64,000 nt of DNA from contig CM074193.1 of NCBI GenBank assembly GCA_037179385.1, forward strand, positions 9,321,547 through 9,385,546, given 5' to 3'. The translations under genes were made by a program, and so were the position numbers. Positions within the stretch are counted from its first letter, which is position 1, and each line of letters starts with the position of its first letter. The notes under the pieces were generated by a model. That model was not told the origin of the DNA and did not search any database. It worked only from the letters and a program-made list of their open reading frames with translations. Positions 24,771 through 51,600 of the stretch are shown here, piece by piece. This stretch comes from Holothuria scabra (Eukaryota; Echinodermata; Holothuroidea; Aspidochirotida; Holothuriidae).

Positions 24771-25325
24771 CCTGACAAGCTTTCCTGCACAGTCTTTCAA
24801 GAAATGTCACTTGTAGGGTCCTGTAACTTGTCCTGTAGATGGCACATAGTGAATACATGGTCCCAGAAGTTTTTGGTGGAGGTCAAATGTCATTTGGGTT
24901 CACAACGGGCAAGGGGGATCTCAATGTAGCAAGATTGGATGCCTTGCATGTGTACTTTGTGGGCACATTATGGAGCCCTGTTAATTGAAAAACATTGCCA
25001 AGCAATGTCAGTGTGAAAAAAGGCCTTACATTTCAGCGGCAAGGAATCACTAAGCCTTTTGGCTTTCTGGTGTTATATATGTAACATTCGGGTATATTTG
25101 AACCCTGTGGGCTTTTTTGAACCTTGTGAGCTTTAAAGTTTCAGAATAATTTTATTTAACCATGCAAGATAACAACTATTATTATTTCTGCATTACATTC
25201 AGTGTCAATCACTACATACTGAAATTATTTTTTTTTTGTGATAAAATAATCGCGATTAATCACTAAACGATCCCAAAATTTTGAGGTTAAACGTTTAGTT
25301 ATTTTGCTAAACGTTCACAGCTCTA

Positions 25326-25432
25326 CCAGTGACCCACAACTGGAAAAAAGGTCGTGGGCAGCTTGACTTGAACCAAATGGTTGGAAACTGGGCAGCAGAA
25401 CTCCATCTTAGGTAGAACCTAACTCATCAGCA
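25326..25432 (+). repeat. SINE-like repeat, 3' part
   Basis: CCCACAACTGGAAAAAAGG, GACTTGAACCAAATGGTTGG and AAACTGGGC match the 3' half of the copies at 32535, 36170 and 49085. The 5' side was displaced by the MITE insertion at 22019-25325. Confidence 0.6.
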
Positions 25433-25722
25433 CTGTTCTTGCTAAAAGTGTGCCTGCTAGATTTTAGAGTGTAGTGTTCTGTTCCTTTCTGTTCTTTTCA
25501 GTATTGCACTGTACTGTATGTACTGTACCTTCTGGCAGTGGAACAATGTTTTCAACCGTGGTCAAGGTTAGACCAAAAATTTCAAAACAAAGAGAGTGAA
25601 ATAAGTTGAGGAAGTTACCATTTTTGTTAGCATGACACTGTTTAACATCACAACTGGCCTTTGAAAGAGAAATATGTCCTTTGATTCATACTGATAATGT
25701 TATAACCTTTTGTCTTTTTCAG

Positions 25723-25805
25723 ATCCTTGCTCCATGGTACAATAAGGAGTGTGTTCACATTACAGACAGAGGCTTACAGTGCCTCATTGCTGACCAGCTG
25801 AAAAT
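25723..25805 (+). promoter_or_regulatory. CDK8: CDK8 5' untranslated part of the start exon, with a mini-uORF
   Basis: A strong acceptor (CCTTTTGTCTTTTTCAG, ending 25722) precedes this stretch, so the mRNA has at least one more 5' exon upstream. An in-frame TGA at 25791-25793 closes the frame 12 bases before the CDK8 ATG, fixing that start. A separate ATG at 25734 opens a three-codon uORF (ATG GTA CAA TAA), which could dampen translation. Confidence 0.6.
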
Positions 25806-42126
<16,321 letters not shown>

Positions 42127-43270
42127 AGTGAGTGCGACATGTTAGCCAAAAGCCCTAACTTTCTGGGGCATAAAGAGGATGGAATTACCAATCAGTGTAT
42201 GGGTTTTGTGGTTGATACTTGTGATGTTCAGGACACAAATAAAAAACCCTTATCATCATTCATATATTAGGCTGGCTTTATTTTTTACATTATATTTATT
42301 AAATACTTTCAAAAACAATTTTGCAAGAGTATACTATTTTAATATCATACTGAACCTTCCCCCATCACGTTTTCTTTCTTTCAGGAGTAACTAAGAAACT
42401 TGGGACTGCAAAATGATGACTGCTCAATTTTTCTGTTCAGTGGGCATTACAACCAGGACGTTCCAGAAAAATTGATGACATTAGTGAGGGTGAAGTTGTC
42501 TTACCGAATCAACTTTTCCTTGCCAATGTTTGGGGAACTACTTCTGACATCTGGGCTCTTGTGAAAATGGATGCTGCCATTTAGTAACTGCAATAGGAAT
42601 CCAAACCTTACATAAAGCACATCAGTTGAGGAGTTAGCATCCCAACTAAGAGCGGCAGAATTTTTTTGTTCCGTGAATGGTCAGCCATCTTTTGTATCGG
42701 CCTACCTGGAACTGTGTACCTACTGTACCTTAGTACTACTAGTAATGTTAAAATGTGCACTGTATAAAGTAACGCAGTGCGTGTACGTAATGGCTTAGGC
42801 TACCACTAACATTATTCTTGCCTCTTTTATGAGCCGAAAGACAAGAACTTCTTGCAGGCTCTTTCAATTTCCTAATTTACACTCCTACTGCAATTAATGC
42901 GAAACTTGGACGGAAATGATAAATTTCACTTTGCACACACAAGGAATGGTTGGTATATACTGCATAAATGCCAGTGTGAAAATGTATGTACAGTAGCAGC
43001 CAGGTTCTACTAGATTTAATCAGTTATTACTGTATGTAATAGTCAAATTAGCATCATAACCACCCAAAGCTAACATTAACGCTAGTTAGTATGGCAACTG
43101 GATGACGGTGCTATAATATGCAAGAATAGAGTTTTTGTTTAATCCCTACTGATAGGTACACCATATTTCTACCATGATTTACAAATGTTAGGTAGCATCA
43201 TGTCAGATTCTATCATTGTACTATATGTTATCAGTGTGTGTTATGCAATAAAAATCATAATCTTAACACA
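42127..43270 (+). other. CDK8: CDK8 3' untranslated region, possible 3' UTR intron
   Basis: Two bases after the stop there is a consensus donor (A|GTGAGT at 42128), and CGTTTTCTTTCTTTCAG ends at 42384, so a 257-bp UTR intron is possible. The donor lies so close to the stop that splicing would not be expected to trigger nonsense-mediated decay. The UTR would end after the AATAAA at 43247. Confidence 0.5.
43247..43252 (+). terminator. polyadenylation signal AATAAA of CDK8
   Basis: A canonical AATAAA is followed about 25 bases later by a GT/T-rich stretch (TTCTTTGTGATTTTTTTG), the usual layout of a cleavage site. It is the best signal downstream of the CDK8 stop. Confidence 0.6.
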
Positions 43271-45317
43271 TTCTTTGTGATTTTTTTGGGGGTAATTTCC
43301 GAACTTCAATTCAAAATGCTAGTGCATTAAAGGTGATACCACAATACAGGGGAAGAAGCCCCAGGTGGAAAGTCCTGCAAAAATTCAAAAAAAGGATCAC
43401 CAGAAATTTCAGGAACCCTGTCCGAAGTGGTATTTGGATGGTTTGTGCTTTAATCATAAAGAGGGGGTTAATTACTTCCTAGTTTACCATCTAAGAGATT
43501 TCACTATAATCAGGAAAACATGATTGCATTAAAGAAGGCCAAAGTAAGTTTCTCAGTAAATATTCCCTGGGTATACCTTGACATAAAGTGAATGTTTTCC
43601 CCATTAAATTATGTCCATAAAGGGTTACTGCCATTATGGAAAACCTTGGAAAGTCTGTAAAAATCTGGCATATTAAATTCAAAAAAAGGATCACCAGAAA
43701 TTACAGGAACCCTGTCCTAAGTAGTATTTGGATGGTTTGTGCTTTAATCATAAATTTGGGGGGTTAATTACTTCCTAGTTTACCATCTATGAGATTTCAC
43801 TTTAATCAAGTAAGTTTCTCGGTAAATATTCCCTGGGTACACCTTGACATAAAGTGAATATTTTCCCTATTAAATTATGTCCATATATACCAAAATACGT
43901 AATTGTGAATTCCCAATTACAGGCCAGACTCGGCCCATTTGAAATCCAAAAGCAAACAAACGTATGTGAGCGCGTCTCAACGATGGGGATGTCATTGGAG
44001 GCATGGTTAGCAACACTGCACCCACTATACCAGGGAGCTCACAATCATCGAATCATGTGCATGGTAACTGGTGCGTGTTAGCGATTACATCATTGCAAAC
44101 ACCAGTGCTACGATAGCAGTGAGCTTGGCCACTGACTACATTGTGAATTGTGCATTGCACAGTGACTGCTTACAGGTAGTATCCACAATAGCACCTTCAC
44201 CAAACAGCTCATACTTGCTCGTAGTGGGGACGCGGTTGTTGTGGACTGTCCATACATGTTCAAAGCTGAACCGCATCTTTCTTGCACAAAACAAAACTGT
44301 TTTTACACGCGCGTGCTTGTATAATTGGCCAATGATTGCTCCAAATCTCCACCATGGTCCGCGCCTTTCGCTCTGTATGTTGGACGAGTATTGTGATGCA
44401 ATCGTTTTCATGAAGTTGCTAAGATAAGATAACTTTACCGAGCGTTACATTAGTTCCACATCTAGATGCGCGTTCTTAAACGGGCGGGGTTGTGCCGCCC
44501 AATTGCGTCATAAAAGTCAGGTGACCTGGTGCGGCATTTTTCGAAATAATTTGAAGTTTTCCTTCAAATACCATTTATGCCGAATTGAACAGGTTTTTAA
44601 TGGGGTATGAGATGATATTTGTAAAAAACTGTTATCAAATCTTGCAATGCACAAAAGTTTTTGTGGCCATGTCATGCCCACTTTAAACATATAAACATTG
44701 TTAGGTGTGTATTAAACACTATTAGACCATTCTATTCAGTGATACAGATGGATGCCTTTTTTATATGTTAAATGGCATACTATTACAGTCAACAAAAGCT
44801 GATCATGTAGTTCCATAGGATATTACAACAAAACTAGTTAAAGGATATTTGAAAAAAATTTGCTTGAACCAAGATTGATAAACAACTGGAAGTTTCATAC
44901 CTACCATTTGAAAAGCAGAGTCTGTAGATTCTACTTGATCCTTCTGTCCTTCACAGACTAACAAATTACAAGCCTTCCACTCCAGAGGACTTGAGATTTT
45001 GCATTTCTTACCTTAAACATTAAACAAAACAGCTTTTCAATAACCAAAATTGAAAGCACAGTGCAGTTTCACCTGCATGTGCAATATTTCCACAAATGAT
45101 AATGCACAACCCCGACCAGCTAACACTTGATGTCCAGGTGGGCAGGTACAGTAAGTGTGTCAGCAGTTCCCCTGTATATCCAGCACTCCCAATGACCCTA
45201 CAATATCTTGGTCTCTAGGTTGGAAACCTGTGTGTCTGCAAACCCTCTTTCCTTTACCTATACTCTTGCTGAATTCAAAATTCTAGTCTAGACATTGATA
45301 CTAAAGAAAGAAAGTGT
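43271..45317. other. convergent intergenic region between CDK8 and ASCC3
   Basis: Holds a direct duplication of about 220-250 bp with a period of 294 (43371-43885; anchors AAAAAGGATCACCAGAAAT and GGTTAATTACTTCCTAG). There is a CpG-containing stretch at 44330-44540. No clear minus-strand polyadenylation signal for ASCC3 was fixed. Confidence 0.5.
43371..43885. repeat. two-copy direct repeat, period 294 bp
   Basis: Both copies contain AAAGGATCACCAGAAATT, AGGAACCCTGTCC, GTATTTGGATGGTTTGTGCT, TAAGTTTCTC and GTAAATATTCCCTGGGTA in the same order. Copy 1 has an extra segment (near 43515-43545). Origin unknown. Confidence 0.8.
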
Positions 45318-45638
45318 TCAGTTTTCAGGCATATCTGTATCATCATCATCCAGAATTTCTGTATTCAACTGGGCTCCAATATCTGCTTCTATCACATCCA
45401 GGCAGACGGAATACTGTTGGTCCAACCCAAGGTAGCTATCAGACATTATGTACAGACTGTAGATGGCACGACCTGGGTTCTCAGGGGTATAGAAAGAGAG
45501 TTGTACAGTAGATCTGCTCTGAACAAATCCTACTCGTTTTAGAGCCAATAGTTCTTTATTCTCAATGTCACCTAAAACAATGAACCATCCTTCTGTCTTG
45601 GCCTTTGGAAAGCGAGGAGAAAACGCCTTCTGGTCCAG
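45318..45638 (-). CDS. ASCC3: ASCC3 last coding exon
   Basis: 321 nt, 106 codons and TGA. Acceptor CTTATTGCAG. Encodes [20 protein letters not shown] through [20 protein letters not shown] and [20 protein letters not shown], ending in an acidic tail ([13 protein letters not shown]). Confidence 0.95.
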   Translation of the reverse strand: MDQKAFSPRFPKAKTEGWFIVLGDIENKELLALKRVGFVQSRSTVQLSFYTPENPGRAIYSLYIMSDSYLGLDQQYSVCLDVIEADIGAQLNTEILDDDDTDMPEN

Positions 45639-48600
45639 CTGCAATAAGGGAATCAGGAACACATGTATGTTCAAAAGACTGGTGCTTAATACTTAAAGCC
45701 AGGAAAGCTGGCCACTATCTTATCTATTCATATCTTCAAAAGCAGCTTTGTGAATGCCATAAAGATAGGAGGCTTACAACTGTACTAATACATGTAAAAT
45801 ACTGATTAATCTTCACCTCTATTTGATTTTAAAATTAGTTGCAAAGAAGTGAGCCACAGTTGTAAATTTGCTTATGGAAATTGATATCTATCATCCACCC
45901 TTACAAAGTCTATAAGAATGGGAAGGAATGGTAGGGGGGGGGGGGGGGGGGGAAGTAGTCACCATTCTAAAAAGCAAGATGGAGACACAATTAAAGCTAA
46001 CAGTATTACAATCACTATCATAGTGACTAGATTACACTTCATTTCAGAGCTTTCCTTTCATGCCCCATGCAGACCCCATGTAGCCAATATGGTGATTGAG
46101 TTTCTATACCTTGCAACCTTCTAGTGGCACTCATGGCCCTTTTCCCAGTTGAGAGACTCTTGGCTGTTCCCTTTACTCTATTTCTTGGGGGTACATACAC
46201 ACAACGGCAGTAGATTCTATCTTAATTGTTGGTATGACTCAGTCTAGATATGAACCCTGCACCTCCCAGGTGAGTGAGAGGCAATTGAAGGGTTCTAGTT
46301 CTACCTGACAAGTTAGTTTTACAAGGTTCTAAGTCAGCACAACCGCAGCCTTTTCTTCAGTTCTGGCTGTTTCCCCTTACTCTGTCAAATGTTGTCATTA
46401 TTTCATGGGCAATTCATTTTCAAGTGTTATGGTAGGGAGCTGGGAGGAGGTACATTGGCATTCTATGATCTCATTGTCAAGTTTTTGGTAGGGGACTCTA
46501 TTTCTTGGGGGTACATACACACAACGGCAGTAGATTCTATCTTAATTGTTGGTATGACTCAGTCTAGATATGAACCCTGCACCTCCCAGGTGAGTGAGAG
46601 GCAGATGAAGGGTTCTAGTTCTACCTGACAAGTTAGTTTTACAAGGTTCTAAGTCAGCACAACCACAGCCTTTTCTTCAGTTCTGGCTGTTTCCCCTTAC
46701 TCTGTCAAATGTTGTCATTATTTCATGGGCAATTCATTTTCAAGTGTTATGGTAGGGAGCTGGGAGGAGGTACATTGGCATTCTATGATGAGAGATTCAT
46801 TGTCAAGTTTTTGGTAGGGGACTCTATTTCTTGGGGGTACATACATACAATGGCAGTAGATTCTATCTTAATTGTTGGTATGACTCAGTCTAGATATGAA
46901 CCCTGCACCTCCCAGGTGAGTGAGAGGCAGATGAAGGGTTCTAGTTCTACCTGACGAGTTAGTTTTACAAGGTTCTAAGTCGGCACAACCGCAGCCTTTT
47001 CTCCAGTTCTGGCTGTTTCCCCTTACTCTGTCAAATGTTGTCATTATTTCATGGGCAATTCATTTAAGTGTTATGGTAGGGAGCTGGGAGGAGGTACATT
47101 GGCATTCTATGATGAGAGATTCATTGTCAAGTTTTTGGTAGGGGACTGGGGGATTACAATAAACATACCTTGTGTCTTCTACTGCTGATTCTGGTGAGAT
47201 CTATCTCCAGGACATACTCTTGGTCAGCATGAACAGTGATGAACTGGCCGTCCTGAGGAAAACCTGAAAGAATACATAACAATATACAATCTGAATGCAT
47301 AGGTTCTCTCCTTTTCATCCCCCCCAAACAAAAAAAGGGGGATCCAACATGAACACTAACATTAAGGTGACCTTCAAAGCTTAAGGAAGAAGCATACACT
47401 GTCATTAAACAGATAGGAAAGAGTTGTTCAGGCATGTGTTTATTCACGCAAATTAAAATGGTATATTGTGCAATCATTTGTGATGTCATCATTGTACTTC
47501 CCATACAGTATTTGTATTTTTGTTTTTGTGAAAGTTACTGCACCATGTTCTGATATGTGATAAGTACATTATTTTAAATAAAGGGAAACAAAGCAGGGAA
47601 TGTGAGTTAATATTATTGCACAATACACTATTTTGTAATACATGGGGGATTTGTTACCCTATTAGATATTTCACCCGAGTCCCCACCAAAAGAGAGGTTT
47701 GGTGGGGTAATCAAATTTTACCCAACTTCCTGCTTAACTCATTCAAGCAGGCTGCAAGTGACCACAAGCTTGATAAGAGACAGCTTGCAGAAGATGTAAA
47801 CAAAGGAGGAATAATACTGGCCAGATGTGCCACTGTTTGCAAGGTGGTAAAGGCAAGCAAAAGGGCAACTTCTTATCTGGTTTTGGTTGATCTTTGTTCA
47901 CTGAAGCAAAAAGGTGTGGACAGACTTTTTATAGGCAGAGAAATTCAACATGTAGTGAATAAATTTCAACATTTAATACCTCTACAATGGCATGAGCTGT
48001 GACAATGGGGAATTGGATGAATAAGATTCTCTTTGCACCCTCTAAAATATTTTAAAATTCCAGATGGTTGACAGTATTCCTGTACATGCTGCAACATACT
48101 ATCAGTCCACCTAATACTATTAAAAGACTTCCTTTCATCATAAAGTGACTTTTTACCTTTTACAGCACCCTCTACTTTCTTCTTCTCCTCCTGATTTGAC
48201 TCCGCCCACCATCCTTTAACATGGAGATGTACATCAATAACTGGTAGCTTCTGAATCACCTCCCAAATCTTCACAAAGTTAAAATGAAAAAACAAAACAC
48301 AAAACTCATTGTAGCTACGAGTGATTTCTAACCAATTTTCAGCTTGAAAGGCCAACCAAAGGCTGAAATGTTGAAATTCGATGTGACGTAAGAGCAGCCT
48401 TTCACATGGCGCTTCTCAGCCAAGGCAAACCCTATAAGAAAACGCACAGTCTTGCCCTTAGACATGGCTGGTGCTAATGCCTAGTTGTGATGTCACCGAG
48501 AACCATCTTTTGGCCTCTTTATATACTACCCAAGGCTCAAGGCATACCAGCATAACATCAAATGTCAGTGAAGTGATAAATTCCTTCAGCAAGTTTTCCA

Positions 48601-51600
48601 ATTCTGTCCAATCATGTGAAACACTGGTAAGTTGGATGGTGTCCCATCTATTAAGCATGTTTTGGCTAACTAAAAATCTTATTTACAAACTAGAAAGCAG
48701 TCACTATTTTGTGGAAAACAATAACTTGTAATACCACACCCTAAATCTGACAAACATGTTAACAGATTTTTTCTAAAGTAAAATTTTGTACCTGGTATTT
48801 ACAATCGATTTAATCACTGAGCAATCATTAATGTCAAACGTGTTGGCAAATGCGTTTACACATTTGAACAAACAATTTCACCTAAAGAAATGGAAATGTA
48901 AAAAGCTTTCCTGCTGTGCACAATTTCATTATTATTCAACCTGTATTTTAACCTCCTTAATATGTTCCATGAGAGGAATAAAATTACATGACTTGTTCAG
49001 TCTTTTAAGAATGCCTTTGCTTCTTGAGTCATATTTACAAATCATGTTGAAGTTCTGGCAGTTGTTGCTAAGTCACTTATGTATTTAGAGTCATACCAAA
49101 GACATTAAAAAGAGGAACCTACTGCCATTGTGCGTGATGCCCCGCATAAGCAATGGAGTAGGGAAAACAAGCCAGTGAGCCACAACTGGAAAAAAGGCTG
49201 TGGCCGGCTCGACTTGAACCAGTAGGTTGGAAACTGGGCCGCAAAACCCTTAACCTAAGCTAACCTAACTTATGTATTTCCTGTGCCCAACTGCCCCTAC
49301 TGGCTGGTTAGATGACTCTCCCCTAATGCATTATGTATGGCACCTTGTTTACTCCTGGGTAATTACTACTTTAGCCCAGCTGATTGCACACTGTCTAACA
49401 AACATTTTCTTGATTGGCTGTTGTCATTTGTATTGTATCATCTGCATTCTTTGTTAGGGTTGGGGATTAGGGTTATCGTTAGCCAGTTAGCCAGTCTTTT
49501 GTTGACAGTGCCCACTGGCCCCTTTTGCCAAATGTAATATGTAAACAAGTAGTTCTTAAAAAACCAACATAAACCATATGCTGCTATACAAAATTTTCAC
49601 ACGATTCTGTGGCTACATTGCAATACCTCCTCGACTTGATTTTCTGTGAGTTCAGGAGTAAGCATCTTCACCAGTTGATGTCTCTTTCCAGAGCAGACTG
49701 CAAGTAGTTCTGGTAAGTTATCAATCAATGTCTTGCCTTTCTTTTCAGGATTTCTGTGTAAAATTTATAAGTCAGGGGATGAATTAAGAGTATCAGTTCA
49801 CTCTTTATATAACTGCAGTAGAGAAAACTCACCCTGAACCAAATGCCCAAACCAAAAGGAATAATTACATCACATAGGTACATTGTTATGTTTTGTGAAA
49901 CCAATGCAAAAATCCACTTCAGTAAAGCCTATTTCAAGGATTTCATAATGCAGAAAGTATACCTAAACTGATACTCAGAAAAAAAATCAGTAATTGTGAA
50001 TATTAAACTTGAAAAATAAATTCCTAAGTAGTCCTCTATCTTGGCAGAACCACATCCTCCCCCCTAAAAGACCTAAGTAGTGGCTATAGAAACTCTGTCT
50101 CTCAACCTCTTTATGCAAGGAAGTTTTACCCACAGTCTCTCAAAACTGTTTTTGTTTCAAATTTCAGAGAAGAGGAAAATAGACAAAAGAGTTACATTTT
50201 ACATCAAGACCATGGCAAAAGTTACAGTAAAGATGGCAATGTGACAAATTTAATAGAGAAGATTATTACCGAATTGTAAAGTTCTAGAACTCTTAAGGAC
50301 CAGCTCACCTAAAGCAATGAAGCAGATGTGTCTCTATGTGAGGTAGTATAAGGAGAGGGCATTGGTGGTTCCACCTTCCTTGCAATACCATCTGTATCAG
50401 GTTCATCACCCTTAGAGCAGTGATCAACCATCCCTCATCAGCAGCTACATCAATCATGGCCTACAAACAGAACAAGTGGCACCAAAGAATGAAAAGGACA
50501 TTAAAAATCAAACATTTATTAATCATGTTACTTCCCATCTCTCTTGTTTCCATCAAGCTCCATATTTTAAAGATTCAAGTTTTTGTTTGGTAAAATTTCT
50601 ACATCCTGTGCCACTGTAACACAAGGCAACCACTAAACAGTATAAGTGCACTGCTGACATGCAGGTGTGATTGCACCCCTCGAATCTGTAAGGAGAGACT
50701 TTTTTGCACCTCAAGCTTAAGAATGGGAACTAGAACAAATATATCAGAAGTTTCATTACACAACATACCTACAACAATCCTATTCCTGAAGAATAGCTGG
50801 GAAATCTTAAACTCAAGGCCTGCTCCTGCTGCCAACAAAAATACAGGCTTTTCTGGACCCATGAAAAAGATAAAACTGACCACAACTTGCTGCTTTGAAT
50901 TCCAATGTCTCACAACCTCAGTATTCCTTTCTTTCACTTAAATCTTATCCATTAGGCAAAGGACATTCCACATTAACCTGATTCATTCCTGACTCAGTGG
51001 ACTACTTCCACCTTACCTGTAATATCCTAATGGCTTGATCCAAGACAGATTTGGTATCTGTATGGTAGTCACTCATTGGTAAATGCTCTCGACAGAAGTG
51101 AGCTTGTAAGAGAAGATGCGTCTTTGTATGCGGGTTGTCAAATGTGTGTTCATTGACAGGGAGAGGCAACTTGGTGGCAAGAGTACTACACAAAGAAAAA
51201 AAAAGGACATGTACCTCAATCAGGACTGTTTTTATGACAAGAAGAATTTGTAAGAGAAAATGCATGTGTGAAATGTGTGTTCATTGACAAGTAGGGGAAA
51301 GAGTACTGCACAAACGACAAAAAAAATCAAAGCTCAGCGTAATGACCAGAATAACATGAAAGTGATGATGGTAAAAGCCTTGGGCACATCTTTATTTCTC
51401 AAGGTTTAAAGGCCTAATATATGCAAAAAAACTGCATATCTAGCACAAAAACTTTGGAATTAAAATGTTCATGAACATGCACAGTACACTTAACCTGCAT
51501 GCATTTAGCAGTAATCCCTATTTAAGTTTACAAACAGTAATGCAAATGCAATCCAAGTAGCAATGAGTGTTCTGAAAGACAGCTTGTTACACATTTCCTT

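Larger units (their letters stand above)
22155..25070 (+). mobile_element. satellite-bearing element type I, Helentron/HINE-like
   Basis: The left end is a hairpin (TTCCTTGCC, loop, GGCAGGCAAGGAA), then (GT)n at 22203-22258, then the AGGTCA satellite. The right end is GGCAAGGAATCACTAAGCC. The ends share the short inverted repeat GATTCCTTGCC/GGCAAGGAATC. Comparison with uninterrupted MITE copies (CCCTGGTTTTTGTTAAAGG near 27747) places the junctions within a few bases, inside a T run and with no evident target duplication. Non-autonomous Helentrons insert without duplication, often between two Ts, and carry central tandem repeats. No Rep/helicase gene is present. Confidence 0.6.
22019..25325. 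mobile_element. hAT-type MITE, split by a later insertion
   Basis: The left end TAGGACTGTGAACATGTAG and right end GTTCACAGCTCTA are inverted. CCAGTGAG (22011-22018) and CCAGTGAC (25326-25333) match at 7 of 8 bases. The same sequence without the insertion is present at 27613 and 40476 (same TIR, GATCGCATGTG, CAAAACCTG, and a 3' part with AAGATAACAAC and CGATTAATCACTAAACGATC). The MITE itself is about 390 bp; the rest is the satellite element at 22155-25070. The 3' flank continues as the SINE-like repeat (CCACAACTGGAAAAAAGG), so the MITE landed in a SINE. Confidence 0.75.

Noticed and set aside
1..25700. CRISPR arrays, operons, rRNA genes or prophage
   Set aside because: The repeats are transposon or satellite types with eukaryotic hallmarks, and the two identified genes are spliced. 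Nothing prokaryotic is present.
46389..46954. Two near-identical frames [20 protein letters not shown]
   Set aside because: They come from the tandem triplication in the ASCC3 intron and are not separate genes.
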